DNA of 64,000 bases, from contig JBEARL010000001.1 of assembly GCA_041163265.1 (NCBI GenBank), positions 25,400 through 89,399 on the forward strand. The letters are read 5' to 3'. Both the position numbers and the translations under genes were made by a program. The notes beneath the pieces are model-generated. The model was not told the origin of the DNA and ran no database searches. It saw only the letters and a program-made list of their open reading frames with translations. Source of the DNA: CSBr16-57R1 sp041163265. GTDB taxonomy: Bacteria > Actinomycetota > Nitriliruptoria > Nitriliruptorales > Nitriliruptoraceae. Shown piece after piece: positions 7,715 through 16,414 of this stretch. Position 1 is the first letter of the stretch; each line of letters starts with the position of its first letter.

Positions 7715-9289
7715 TCAGCGGGCGACGACGTCGTCCAGCTCGCGCCCCAGGTCGCGGAGCACGACCATCGCGGCGTTGCGGCCCGGGAGCCCGGTGACGG
7801 ACCCGCCGGGGTGGGTCGTGCCGCCGGTCTGGTAGAGCCCCACGAACGGCAGCCGGTGCTGGGCCCACCCGGGCGCGGGGCGGAGCGCCCCGCTGAACGG
7901 CAGACCGCGATCGCCGCCGTGGGCGGTGCCGTCGATCATGTGGGGGTTCCAGCGCGCAAGATCGGAGGGCGACAGCGCGACCCGACCGAGGATCGCCTCG
8001 TCCTTCAGGTTCGGGACGTGCTCCCGCACCGCCGCCAGCACCCGATCGGCGAACGCCTCGCGCCCCTCGTCCCAGCTGACACCCGGTTCGGGTCCTCGGG
8101 CCGGGGCGGCGAGGACGAACTTGGTCGTGTGCTGGCCGGCCGGCGCTCGGGACGGGTCGACGAGAGAGGGTGTCCCGATCAGGATGGACGGCAGGGTCGA
8201 GGGCCGGCGGCCGTCCCGGACCGCTCGGACGGCGTCGAGCATCGCCTCGGGCGTCCCTGCGATGCCGCTCGCGACGGCGGGGACCTCGTCCTCGGCGCCG
8301 CGCAGCAGCGGAGGTCGGTCGGTCGCGAGGTGCAGGACGAAGATCGAGAGGCCGACGTCCAGCGTCTCGACGCCGTAGACGAAGTCCTCGGGCCACGTGG
8401 ACCGAGGAGCCATGTCCAGCAGGTGCTTGACGTGGATGGTCGAGACCACGGCCCGACGGGCGTGGTAGCGCCCGCCGTCCGCCGTCTCGACGCCGGTGCA
8501 GCGGTCACCGTCGACGAGGAGGCGCACCACGCGGGCCCCGCAGCGGACGGTGCCGCCGTGGTCCTCGATCGCCCGGACGAGAGCCCGGGGCAGCGCGGCC
8601 GAGCCGCCGATGGGGATCGGCCAGCTGCGCACCTGCCGTCCGGCTGGGGCTGCGACCGCCTGCAGGCCCGAGCCGGGCAGGTCGATCGACGTCAGCGACT
8701 GCGCCACGGCCCAGAGCACGTAGGCGCGGACGCGCGGATCGCGGTACTCGTGGTGGACGACGTCCCAGGCGCTCAGCGCGCGCCGCCGCCGCCAGACGTT
8801 CCCGCCCGGCTCGGCGGCCAGCGCCTCGTCGAGCGGCGTGCCCCAGCCGACCGGGCTCGCCTGGGCCGCTCCGAAGATGCGCTTCACGCGGTCCCAGTCC
8901 CCGAGCATGCGGCGATAGGTGGCCGCGTCCTGCCGGTCGAGCCGGGCCAGCTCGGCGACCGTCCGGTCCACGTCCAGCCAGGTCGTGACGACCTCCCCGT
9001 CGGGCAGGACGAGTCGGTTGGCCGGGTCGGGCAGGACGTACTCCAGGCCGTAGCGGGACCGCAGCTCCAGCTCGTCGTCGCGCAGGAGGGGGTTCGCGAG
9101 GATCCCGTTATGGCCGGTCGAGGCCGTGTCGATCCGGAACCCTGGGATCAGCTCCTCGGTGGCCGTGCCGCCACCGGGCTCGTCCCGGGCCTCGAGCACC
9201 AGCACCTCGAGGCCGGCCCGGGCCAGGTAGGCGGCCGCCACGAGGGCGTTATGGCCGGCACCGGCCACGATGACGTCGGCGGTGGTCAC
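7715..9289 (-). CDS. Phytoene-desaturase-like FAD-dependent oxidoreductase
   Basis: A 524-residue flavoprotein of the CrtI / amine-oxidase superfamily. The N-terminus carries the dinucleotide fold VIVAGAGHNALVAAAYLARA with Glu in LEARDEPGGG. Near the C-terminus, VGLYQTGGTTHPGGSVTGLPG closes the FAD site, as in carotenoid desaturases and related NAD(P)/FAD oxidoreductases. No carotenoid genes are nearby, so a role in oxidising a pathway intermediate is more likely than pigment synthesis. The GTG at 9289 has a good GGAGG site. The frame continues upstream into the opposite promoter region and flavoprotein gene, which is not coding on this strand. It probably shares the control region at 9379-9436 with the divergent operon. 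Confidence 0.85.
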   Translation of the reverse strand: MTTADVIVAGAGHNALVAAAYLARAGLEVLVLEARDEPGGGTATEELIPGFRIDTASTGHNGILANPLLRDDELELRSRYGLEYVLPDPANRLVLPDGEVVTTWLDVDRTVAELARLDRQDAATYRRMLGDWDRVKRIFGAAQASPVGWGTPLDEALAAEPGGNVWRRRRALSAWDVVHHEYRDPRVRAYVLWAVAQSLTSIDLPGSGLQAVAAPAGRQVRSWPIPIGGSAALPRALVRAIEDHGGTVRCGARVVRLLVDGDRCTGVETADGGRYHARRAVVSTIHVKHLLDMAPRSTWPEDFVYGVETLDVGLSIFVLHLATDRPPLLRGAEDEVPAVASGIAGTPEAMLDAVRAVRDGRRPSTLPSILIGTPSLVDPSRAPAGQHTTKFVLAAPARGPEPGVSWDEGREAFADRVLAAVREHVPNLKDEAILGRVALSPSDLARWNPHMIDGTAHGGDRGLPFSGALRPAPGWAQHRLPFVGLYQTGGTTHPGGSVTGLPGRNAAMVVLRDLGRELDDVVAR

Positions 9290-9340
9290 GTCGGATCCTC
9301 CGGGGCGTCCGTCGCGGGCGTCCGGCGCGGACGCCCGTGC

Positions 9341-9346
9341 ACGGTA
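9341..9346 (-). promoter_or_regulatory. Possible -10 element for the desaturase-like gene
   Basis: On the minus strand TACCGT reads at 9346-9341, about 50 bases before the GTG. The corresponding -35 position (9364-9369) reads CAGGTC, which is weak. The LacI-type site at 9379-9390 lies just upstream of it. Confidence 0.3.
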
Positions 9347-9378
9347 GCGGTCCGACCGCCGTCGACCTGGCCCGCCGT

Positions 9379-9436
9379 GCAACCGTTTGCTGCCGCGCAG
9401 CGCCACCTTGACGGCGTTCTGAGGCGTCGCTAGGGT
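9379..9436 (+). promoter_or_regulatory. LacI-type operator plus promoter of the flavoprotein operon
   Basis: GCAACCGTTTGC (9379-9390) is a CG-centred dyad matching at five of six pairs. It lies just upstream of TTGACG (9408-9413) and TAGGGT (9431-9436), which are separated by 17 bases. A weaker TGCAACACGCTGCAA stretch (9443-9457) overlaps the expected start site. An operator on each side of the promoter, 66 bp apart, would fit repression by looping, but the second half is a poor match. Confidence 0.6.
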
Positions 9437-9514
9437 GCCGTCTGCAACACGCTGCAAAGCCCGCCCCGCGACCACCAGGCCGGCGCCCGAGCGCCGACCC
9501 TGCAGGAGGCTCCG

Positions 9515-11245
9515 ATGACCGAGGGCGGCACGCTCCGCCGTCTCGAGACCGACGTCCTCATCATCGGTGGGGGCGTGGCCGGCAGCCTGGCCGCCCACGA
9601 GGCGCGCGAGGCCGGCCGCGAGGTCCTGATCCTCGACAAGGCGAAGCTGCTCGAGCGGGCGGGCAGCGTCGGCGGGGGCGTCGACCAGTACCTGACCCCG
9701 ATGGACTCGGGAGCCGAGTGGGACACCCCGTCCAACCTCCTCCTGCACATCCCGACCCTCACCGACGGCCTCGTGGACATGGAGGTCGCCGCACGCGTCG
9801 TCCACGAGATGCCCGAGGTGCTGCGCCGCCTCGAGGGCATGGGCATCGACTTCAAGGACCCGGACACGGGCGAGTACCTGCGGACCCGCGCGTTCGGACT
9901 GCCGGGCGAGTTCCACCTCAACTTCGACGGCAAGCGCTTCAAGTACCGCATCGCGAAGGCCGTCAAGAAGGGCGGCAGCCGGTTCATCGGTCGCGCCATG
10001 GCGACCGACATCCTGATCGATCCCGACACCGGCGAGGCGTTCGGGGCGCTCGGGTTCAACGTCCGCACCGGCGAGTGGTACGTCATCCGCGCACGGGCGG
10101 TCATCGTCGCGACGGGCGAGGTCAACCGCATCGCCCGCAACGCCTCCGGCCTGCCGTTCGACAGCTGGCACTACCCGTACAACACGGGCGACGGCCACGC
10201 GATGGCGTTCCGCGTCGGCGCCGAGCTGACCAACATGGAGTTCGTCGAGGCGACGCTCACGCCGCGAGGGTTCTCGGTGCAGGGCACCAACTCGTACGCG
10301 GGGCTCGGCGCCCACTTCGTCAACCGCCACGGCGAGCGGTACATGTTCAAGTACGACCCGAAGGGCGAGAAGGCCCGCCGGACGATGCTGATCGAGGGCT
10401 GGGTCGCCGAGACGCGGGCAGGGAACGGGCCGCTGTACATCGACCTCCGCCATCTCCCCGACAACGTGCTCGACCACTTCGAGCGCACGCTCGGTGTCGA
10501 CCGTGAGACCCTGCCGGACTTCTTCGCGCAGAAGGGCATCGACCTGCGCCGCGACCTCATCGAGATCGTCGTGTCAGAGGTCTCGATCCGCCGTGGCGGC
10601 GTCTACTTCCGCGGCAGCGGCCTCATGGTCGATCCCGACGGAGAGACCTCGGTCGCCAACCTCTACGCCGCGGGGGACTGCTCGATCGTGAGCGGCGGCA
10701 TCGCCGGAGCGGCCGCACTCGGGGCCGTGACGGGTCGCGCCGCGGCGGCACGGGCCGCGGTCCGCGAGCGCCTTCCCGAGGTGGACGACGCGTCGATCGA
10801 GTCGGCCCGCGAGCGAGTCACCGCACCGCTCGGCCGCGGCGACGGGCTGGGGTGGCGCGAGTTCGAGGACGAGATCCGCAGCCTCGTCACCGACCACCTG
10901 GGCCTGACCCGCGAGGAGCGTGGCATGCGCAGGGCCCTCGACGGTCTGCTGGCGCTGGGCCGGCGCGAGCCCGAGCTGGCGGCGTCGAACTGGCACCACC
11001 TGATGCGGGTCCACGAGTCGACGAGCATCCGGCTCTGCGCCGAGATCCTCGCCCGTACGGCCATCGAGCGGCAGGAGTCGCGGTCGGGGGCCGCGCACCG
11101 GCGCGTCGACTTCCCCGAGACGTCCGAGGCCTGGCGCCGCCTCATCGTCGTCAAGCGCGGCGACGACGGCTCGCCGGTCCTCCGGCACCGCGATCCCGAC
11201 GACCGGACGAGCGTCGCCCCACCGGCGGCGCTGGTCCGCGGCTGA
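9515..11245 (+). CDS. FAD-dependent oxidoreductase, AprA / fumarate-reductase flavoprotein family
   Basis: A 576-residue flavoprotein. The N-terminal FAD motif VLIIGGGVAGSLAAHEA lies near residues 12-28, followed by LDKAKLLERAGSVGGG, which resembles the substrate-proximal loop of the adenylylsulfate reductase alpha and fumarate reductase/succinate dehydrogenase flavoproteins. NLYAAGDCS near residue 385 is the usual C-terminal FAD-contacting block, and the last 150 residues form the helical Arg-rich domain of this family. The gene directly downstream encodes a two-cluster ferredoxin, so the pair probably forms an AprBA-like electron-transfer complex. It is somewhat shorter than typical AprA. 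The reaction is unknown. An AGGAGG site precedes the ATG. Confidence 0.85.
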   Translation: MTEGGTLRRLETDVLIIGGGVAGSLAAHEAREAGREVLILDKAKLLERAGSVGGGVDQYLTPMDSGAEWDTPSNLLLHIPTLTDGLVDMEVAARVVHEMPEVLRRLEGMGIDFKDPDTGEYLRTRAFGLPGEFHLNFDGKRFKYRIAKAVKKGGSRFIGRAMATDILIDPDTGEAFGALGFNVRTGEWYVIRARAVIVATGEVNRIARNASGLPFDSWHYPYNTGDGHAMAFRVGAELTNMEFVEATLTPRGFSVQGTNSYAGLGAHFVNRHGERYMFKYDPKGEKARRTMLIEGWVAETRAGNGPLYIDLRHLPDNVLDHFERTLGVDRETLPDFFAQKGIDLRRDLIEIVVSEVSIRRGGVYFRGSGLMVDPDGETSVANLYAAGDCSIVSGGIAGAAALGAVTGRAAAARAAVRERLPEVDDASIESARERVTAPLGRGDGLGWREFEDEIRSLVTDHLGLTREERGMRRALDGLLALGRREPELAASNWHHLMRVHESTSIRLCAEILARTAIERQESRSGAAHRRVDFPETSEAWRRLIVVKRGDDGSPVLRHRDPDDRTSVAPPAALVRG

Positions 11246-11256
11246 GGAGGCCGACC

Positions 11257-11628
11257 ATGGCGGAGCCCGTCCGGCCGGTGCGCCACGAGCCGCACCCCGA
11301 CACCCCCCGGGACACGCACAACCCGATCGACGTCGATCCCGAGACCTGCATCAGTTGCGTCGTCTGTGACTACGTCTGCCCCGGGGACATCATCTACGCC
11401 CCGGATCCGACCTCCAACGACCTGCCCGTGATCAAGTACCCGGACGAGTGCTGGTACTGCGGGCTGTGCCAGCAGGCCTGCCCGACCGACGCCATCACGG
11501 TCGTGTTCCCCGAGCGGATGCTGGCGTCCACGTCCCCGGTCGAGGCGCTGATCGGGGTCCTGCCGCCGGAGTACGGTGGCATCACCGTGACGGACGCGGA
11601 CCGCGGTGGGGCGGGGGATCGTGGCTGA
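11257..11628 (+). CDS. 2x[4Fe-4S] ferredoxin, AprB-like partner subunit
   Basis: A 123-residue iron-sulfur protein. The first cluster motif is C31-x2-C34-x2-C37-x3-C41-P and the second C65-x2-C68-x2-C71-x3-C75-P. The Trp between the Cys residues of the second cluster (CWYC) is also found in AprB-type subunits. A tail of about 45 residues follows the clusters and may wrap around the partner, as AprB tails do. It starts 11 bases after the flavoprotein gene with GAGGAGG overlapping that region, and it overlaps the following hydrolase gene, so all are one transcript. It probably passes electrons between the flavoprotein and an unidentified carrier. Confidence 0.88.
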   Translation: MAEPVRPVRHEPHPDTPRDTHNPIDVDPETCISCVVCDYVCPGDIIYAPDPTSNDLPVIKYPDECWYCGLCQQACPTDAITVVFPERMLASTSPVEALIGVLPPEYGGITVTDADRGGAGDRG

Positions 11629-12694
11629 CGAGCAGGTCGAGGCGGCGATCCAGCACTGGGCGCCACGCTTCGTCTCGAACGGCATCCCGCTCCACGACTT
11701 CCGCGAGACCACCGCGGGCATCGACCGCTGGGACGACTGGTGCGCGGCCTGGGTGGCACGCGGACGCGTCCACGAGGAGCTGGCCGAGCGGGCGCTGGAA
11801 GGCGGGCATCGGCTCACCGCGGGCGAGCATCTCGTGACGGCGGCCCGCTGCCACCACTTCGGCAAGTTCGTGTTCGTCGAGCATCCCGACGAGATGCGAG
11901 CCGCCCACCTCCTCGCCGTCGACGCCTACACCCGGGCGCTGCCGCTGCTGCGACCCCCGGGACGTCGGCTCGAGATCCCGATGGGAGCGGCCACGCTGGT
12001 CGGTGTGCTGCGGGTGCCCGAGGTCGCTTCGCCGCCTCCTGTCGTCCTGCTCGTCTCGGGTCTGGACTCGACGAAGGAGGAGGTCGACGCCTACGGCGAG
12101 CACCTCCTCGCGCGCGGGCTCGCGACGCTCGCGTTCGACGGACCGGGCCAGGGCGAGGCCGAGTACGCGGTGCCGATGCGGCACGACTTCGAGGTCGCGG
12201 TCGGAGCCGTCATCGACGTCCTCGCGGGCATCCCCACGGTCGACGGCGATCGCGTCGGCATCTACGGCGTCAGCCTCGGTGGGCACTACGTCGTTCGGGC
12301 CGCGGCGTTCGAGCCACGGGTGCGCGCCTGCGCCTCGATCTCGGGGTCGTACCGCGTGCTCGACTCGTGGGCCGGACGCCCGCGTGCGAACCGGATGGCG
12401 TATCAGGTCCGGGCGCATCTCGACTCGGAGGAGGCGGTCGAGGCGTTCCTCGTCGACTACGACCTGGCCGGCGTGGCCGAACGGGTGACGTGCCCGCTGT
12501 ACGTCGTCGGAGGGACCCGCGACCGCCTGACGCCGCCGACCGCCGCCGAGCGCATCGCCCGCGAGGCCTCGGGGCCAGTGGTCCTCGACGTCGTCGAGGG
12601 CGGGAACCACGTCGTCAACAACATGCCGTACCGGTACCGACCGCAGGTCGCCGACTGGTTGGTGGAGGTGCTCGGAGCCGGGGCCTCGGCGTGA
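11621..12694 (+). CDS. Alpha/beta hydrolase of the 2,6-dihydropseudooxynicotine hydrolase type, copy 1
   Basis: A 357-residue serine hydrolase with a helical N-terminal domain of about 120 residues ahead of the alpha/beta core. The family hallmark SGLDSTKEE is at 146-154, GPGQGEAEY at 174-182, the nucleophile Ser218 in YGVSLGGHY, the acid Asp301 in GGTRDRL and His330 in EGGNH. This architecture is shared with 2,6-dihydropseudooxynicotine hydrolase, which cleaves a carbon-carbon bond, and with FrsA-like esterases. GTG 11621 overlaps the ferredoxin stop; GTG 11606 is an in-frame alternative. The next gene is a close paralogue overlapping by four bases, so the pair arose by tandem duplication. 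Confidence 0.87.
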   Translation: MADEQVEAAIQHWAPRFVSNGIPLHDFRETTAGIDRWDDWCAAWVARGRVHEELAERALEGGHRLTAGEHLVTAARCHHFGKFVFVEHPDEMRAAHLLAVDAYTRALPLLRPPGRRLEIPMGAATLVGVLRVPEVASPPPVVLLVSGLDSTKEEVDAYGEHLLARGLATLAFDGPGQGEAEYAVPMRHDFEVAVGAVIDVLAGIPTVDGDRVGIYGVSLGGHYVVRAAAFEPRVRACASISGSYRVLDSWAGRPRANRMAYQVRAHLDSEEAVEAFLVDYDLAGVAERVTCPLYVVGGTRDRLTPPTAAERIAREASGPVVLDVVEGGNHVVNNMPYRYRPQVADWLVEVLGAGASA

Positions 12695-13797
12695 CGCCGA
12701 CCGCATCGACCCCGGAGGCTCCGTTCTCGGACCGCGAGATCGACCCGCGCATCACCTCGGCGGTCGCGCACTGGGGCGGACGCTTCGCTGCGCACGGCAT
12801 CGCGACGGGCGACTTCGCCGAGGTCACGCGCGATCTCGTCAGCTGGGACCAGTGGTGCGACGCCTGGAGCGCGCGTGGCGAGGTCCACGCGGCGCTGGGC
12901 GCCGCGGCCGAGGTCGAGGGGCGGCTGGTCAGCGCCGGCGGGCATCTCGTGACGGCGGCCCTCTGCTACCACTACGGGAAGTTCCTGTTCGTCCAGGATG
13001 TGCCGCGCATGCGGGGCGCGCACCTGCGCGCCGTGGAGCTGCACACCCGGGCGCTGCCCCACCTCTCCCCGTCGGGTGAGCGGGTCACCATCCCCTTCCC
13101 GGGACGTGACCTGCAGGGGGTGCTGCGACGGCCGATCGGGGTGACGCGCCCTCCGGTGGTGCTGCTGGTCTCGGGTCTCGACTCCACCAAGGAGGAGGCC
13201 GGACCGCATGAGGCGGCTCTTCTGGCCCGGGGTGTCGCCACGCTCGCGTTCGACGGTCCGGGGCAGGGCGAGGCCGAGTACGACCTCCCGATGCGGCACG
13301 ACTTCGAGGTCCCGGTCGGGGCCGCCATCGACGCGCTGTCGGCCCGTGAGGACGTCGACGCGGATCGCGTCGGCCTGTGGGGACGCAGCCTCGGCGGGCA
13401 TTACGTGGTCCGCGCGGCCGCGTTCGAGCCGCGCGTCCGGGCCTGCGTCTCGCTCTCGGGCTCGTACCGCGTGCTCGACACCTGGGAGCGCCGTCCCGGC
13501 CTCAACCGGATGGCCTACGTCGTCCGGTCGCACTCGTCGTCCGAGGACGAGGCCGCGCGGCGACTCGAGGCGTTCGACCTCGCAGGTGTGACCGAGCACG
13601 TGACCTGCCCGATGTACGTCGTCGGGGGGACCGCTGACCGCCTGACCTCGCACGAGGTCGCGGTCCGGATCGCGTCGGAGGTGCGCGGACCGGTCCGCCT
13701 GAACGTCATCGAGGGTGGGACGCACACCGGCAGCAACAAGCCGTACGCGTATCGGCCCGAGGCGGCGGACTGGCTGGCCGCGATGCTCGCCGCCTGA
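12691..13797 (+). CDS. Alpha/beta hydrolase of the 2,6-dihydropseudooxynicotine hydrolase type, copy 2
   Basis: A 368-residue paralogue of the preceding gene, similar over its full length including the helical N-terminal domain. SGLDSTKEE is at 161-169, Ser233 in WGRSLGGHY, Asp316 in GGTADRL and His345 in EGGTH, so all three catalytic residues are kept. An extra segment of about 15 residues extends the N-terminus. The GTG start overlaps the previous stop (GTGA). Two intact neighbours of the same type suggest action on two successive or stereochemically different intermediates, or an obligate heterodimer; this is inference. It ends the rightward operon and converges with an MFS gene. Confidence 0.87.
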   Translation: MTPTASTPEAPFSDREIDPRITSAVAHWGGRFAAHGIATGDFAEVTRDLVSWDQWCDAWSARGEVHAALGAAAEVEGRLVSAGGHLVTAALCYHYGKFLFVQDVPRMRGAHLRAVELHTRALPHLSPSGERVTIPFPGRDLQGVLRRPIGVTRPPVVLLVSGLDSTKEEAGPHEAALLARGVATLAFDGPGQGEAEYDLPMRHDFEVPVGAAIDALSAREDVDADRVGLWGRSLGGHYVVRAAAFEPRVRACVSLSGSYRVLDTWERRPGLNRMAYVVRSHSSSEDEAARRLEAFDLAGVTEHVTCPMYVVGGTADRLTSHEVAVRIASEVRGPVRLNVIEGGTHTGSNKPYAYRPEAADWLAAMLAA

Positions 13798-13840
13798 GCC
13801 GTCACGGGTCGGGCGGCCGCCCTCGGCGGGACGACCGGCG

Positions 13841-15043
13841 TCAGGACGAGGGGACCCCCGGACCGCGCCCAGACGGGGCGCGGCGGACCGACGCGGCGCT
13901 GGCCCCGAGCAGCCCCCCCGACAGCACGAAGATCGAGCCGAGCCCGGCCGCGCCGGCGACCAGACCGGCCGCCACCGGCAGCAGCAGCTGCGCGAGGCGG
14001 TTGCCGGTGATGCGGACGCCCATCGCCGTCCCGCGCATGCCCGGTGCCACCTCGTCCGCGATCGTGGCGAGGCTGAGTGGCTGCCCGAGACCCAGACCGA
14101 ACCCCGCGACCGCCAGCAGCACCACCAGGACCGGCACCGCGGTGGTCAGCGGCAGCGCGGCCAGCATCAGCGCCGGCAGGACCATGCTGCCGGCGAGCAG
14201 CGTCCTGCGCGCCATGACGCGGAGCATGCGGAGCATCAGCACGCGCGAGACCAGTCCCGCCGCGGCACGGACACCGAGCAGCAGTCCGATCGTGCCTGGG
14301 GCGATGCCGTTGGCCTCGCCCCAGGCAGGCAGGTAGGCGATCAGCAGGTCGATGCTGGCGAGGACGGTCAGGCTCGCGAGCATCGCGTGGGGGACGCCGG
14401 GCTGTCCCATCACGGTGCGGACGGCGCGGAAGAACGGCTGCTGCGTGGCCCCGGCCCCGGCCGTGGCGGTCTCCCGGCTCGCGGGCGGGCGCAGCATCAG
14501 TCCGACGCTGACCGCGATCCCGAGTCCGAGGGGCACTGCCGTCGAGAGGAACACCGTGGTCAGGCTGACCCCGGCGCCGTAGGCGGCACCCGAGACCGTC
14601 GGCCCGACCATCTGCGCCAGCGACGCGACGACGGTCAGCGTCCCGAACCGCCCGTCCCGGCCGGCGGGATCGCCGGCGTTCGCCATGATGGCCTGCAGGC
14701 CGATCAACGAGGCGACCTGTCCGAGCCCGAGCAGCGCCTGCGCCGCGATCAGGGCCGGCAGCGCGTCGGAGAGCCCCAGCAGCACGGCGCTGACGGTCAG
14801 GAGACCGGTCCCGAGCGCCATGAACAGCGGCTCGCCCAGCCGGTCGATCCAGCGTCCCAGCGGGGTCGCCATCAGCGAGGACAGCAGCGCGAACGAGCCG
14901 GCCACGAGGCCCAGCTGGGCGGCGGTCGCATCCAGCTCGAGGGCGCGGTAGGTGACCATCGGGCGGGCGGCCTGGTTCCCGGTCATCGAGAGCAGCGCGA
15001 CGAGGAGCACCCGGCCCTGCCAGCCGTCACGCGGCAGCCTCAT
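13841..15043 (-). CDS. Major facilitator superfamily transporter
   Basis: A 400-residue membrane protein with about twelve hydrophobic segments. The loop between helices 2 and 3 carries a typical MFS motif (TPLGRWIDRLGE, near residue 60). A central cytoplasmic loop around LMLRPPASRETATAG separates the two halves. An RPMVTYRALELDATAAQLGL segment follows the first helix. Direction and substrate are not predictable; location inside the island makes a pathway compound or its end product plausible. No LacI-type site was seen in its short upstream region, so it may not belong to the same regulon. Confidence 0.85.
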   Translation of the reverse strand: MRLPRDGWQGRVLLVALLSMTGNQAARPMVTYRALELDATAAQLGLVAGSFALLSSLMATPLGRWIDRLGEPLFMALGTGLLTVSAVLLGLSDALPALIAAQALLGLGQVASLIGLQAIMANAGDPAGRDGRFGTLTVVASLAQMVGPTVSGAAYGAGVSLTTVFLSTAVPLGLGIAVSVGLMLRPPASRETATAGAGATQQPFFRAVRTVMGQPGVPHAMLASLTVLASIDLLIAYLPAWGEANGIAPGTIGLLLGVRAAAGLVSRVLMLRMLRVMARRTLLAGSMVLPALMLAALPLTTAVPVLVVLLAVAGFGLGLGQPLSLATIADEVAPGMRGTAMGVRITGNRLAQLLLPVAAGLVAGAAGLGSIFVLSGGLLGASAASVRRAPSGRGPGVPSS

Positions 15044-15070
15044 GCCACGGTCCCCGCTGCCGCACTCGCG

Positions 15071-15076
15071 TAGGCT
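15071..15076 (+). promoter_or_regulatory. Probable -10 element of the cupin gene
   Basis: TAGGCT lies 32 bases ahead of the GTG start and 20 bases ahead of a GGAGG ribosome site (15097-15101). The -35 position has no good match, and no operator dyad is present. Confidence 0.4.
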
Positions 15077-15108
15077 CCGCGTCCCGCCGGCGCTCCGGAG
15101 GTCGTCCC

Positions 15109-15513
15109 GTGTCCGATCCGATCCCGCGCGAGTCGGCCGCGGTCGCGCGCCGCCAGGACCTGTGCTTCGTCGAGCTGCCGGGCCGTGCGTCGGCCGACCC
15201 GCTCGCTCTGCTCGGCGGCGGCGCCGGGACGGGCGTCAGCGTCCGACTCGTCCGCATGGATGCGGCGCCCGGCCGCCGTCCGCACCGGCACCCGCACAGC
15301 GTCGAGGTCGTCCACGTGCTCGGCGGGCAGGGCACCGCCTGGCTCGACGGCCGCCGGACGGCCGTCGGTCCCGGCGACACCTTCCTCGTCCCCGTCGGTG
15401 CGGCGCATGCCACCCTGCCCGACCCGGGGGAGACGCTGGAGCTGCTCTGCGTCTTCCCGCACGCGGACCTCGGGGCGAACCTCGACGAGCTCGAGGGCCC
15501 GGTCCTCAGCTGA
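15109..15513 (+). CDS. Small single-domain cupin
   Basis: A 134-residue beta-barrel protein. The metal-binding motifs are partly visible: HRHPHSVEVVHVLGG gives the first cupin motif (three His and a Glu near residues 64-71), and PGDTFLVPVGAAH gives the second, with its His near residue 104. Such proteins may be isomerases, dioxygenases or ligand sensors. It stands alone between two leftward genes, in the opposite direction, with its own GGAGG site. No operator dyad was seen upstream. Function in the pathway is unknown. Confidence 0.8.
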   Translation: MSDPIPRESAAVARRQDLCFVELPGRASADPLALLGGGAGTGVSVRLVRMDAAPGRRPHRHPHSVEVVHVLGGQGTAWLDGRRTAVGPGDTFLVPVGAAHATLPDPGETLELLCVFPHADLGANLDELEGPVLS

Positions 15514-15530
15514 GGACTGCAGGGACGAGC

Positions 15531-16334
15531 TCATCCCCAGCGGTCGGCGATGCGAGTCGTGAGGCGCCCCAGCCCCTCGATCTCGACGACGACCTCGTCG
15601 CCGTCCCGCAGGAAGACCTTCGGGTCCCGGCCCATCCCGACACCCGGCGGGGTCCCGGTGCAGATCAGGTCGCCGGGCTCCAGCGTGATCGTGCGGCTCA
15701 GCTCGGCGACCAGGTCGGCCACACCGAAGACCATCTCGGCGGTCGTCCCGTCCTGCATGACCTCGCCGTTGACGAGGCAGCGCACGCGCAGGTCCTGCGG
15801 GTCCGCGACCTCGTCGGCGGTGGTCAGCCACGGCCCCATCGGGAGGAATCCGTCGATCGCCTTGCCGCGGGTCCACTGCCCACCGCTGCGCTGCAGCAGG
15901 CGGGAGGACAGGTCGTTGGTGACGGTGTAGCCGGCGACGTGCGCCAGCGCCTCGGCGCGCGGGATGTCCCGGCCGCCACGGCCGATCACGGCGACCAGCT
16001 CGGCCTCCCAGTCGAGCTCGCGCGCCAGCTCGGGCACCGTCACGGTCGCACCGTCCGGCGCGAGCGAGTTCGCGAACTTGGCGAACAGGATCGGCTCGGT
16101 CGGGACCGGCTTGCCGGTCTCGGCGGCGTGGTCGCGGTAGTTCAGCCCGATGCAGATGATCTTGCGGGGGTCCGGCACCGGGGCCAGGAGCTCGACGTCG
16201 GCGAGGGCGATGGCCGGACCGTCGGCTCGGGCCGAAGCCGGGTCACGCAGCAGGTCCGTGAGGGTTCCGGCGAGGGGCTGGACCCGGTCGCCGTCGAGAC
16301 GGCCGTGGCCGCCGGCGTAGCTGACGATGCGCAT
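15531..16334 (-). CDS. Fumarylacetoacetate hydrolase-family protein
   Basis: A 267-residue member of the FAH superfamily, which hydrolyses or decarboxylates 2-oxo or beta-diketo acids formed late in ring catabolism. The family core IGLNYRDHAAE is at residues 62-72. The metal ligands E110 and E112 (DWEAEL) and D141 (TNDLSSR) are all present. GDLICTGTPPGVGMGRDP supplies the conserved Gly-rich loop near the C-terminus. It is the last gene of a leftward operon after the ACMSD-like gene. Its presence fits a route in which a cleaved ring product is hydrolysed to small central acids. Confidence 0.9.
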   Translation of the reverse strand: MRIVSYAGGHGRLDGDRVQPLAGTLTDLLRDPASARADGPAIALADVELLAPVPDPRKIICIGLNYRDHAAETGKPVPTEPILFAKFANSLAPDGATVTVPELARELDWEAELVAVIGRGGRDIPRAEALAHVAGYTVTNDLSSRLLQRSGGQWTRGKAIDGFLPMGPWLTTADEVADPQDLRVRCLVNGEVMQDGTTAEMVFGVADLVAELSRTITLEPGDLICTGTPPGVGMGRDPKVFLRDGDEVVVEIEGLGRLTTRIADRWG

Positions 16335-16414
16335 GCTGGCTCCCTGCGGTCCGCGTGCGGCCCGCGTGCGGGTCGGGGTGGGGGATCGGGATCTCCGGGG
16401 GGTGGGCGCGCTCG

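Noticed and set aside
9290..10477. Upstream extension of the desaturase-like frame on the minus strand
   Set aside because: It runs antisense through the promoter region and the flavoprotein gene, and the GTG at 9289 already gives a full-length FAD motif with a good ribosome site.
9515..11628. Calling the flavoprotein and ferredoxin a true adenylylsulfate reductase
   Set aside because: The flavoprotein is shorter than AprA, no sat or qmo genes are nearby and the APS-binding residues cannot be verified by eye.
13811..13822. GGGCGGCCGCCC palindrome between two convergent genes
   Set aside because: With no loop and only GC bases it is expected by chance in this DNA; it is a weak terminator candidate at best.
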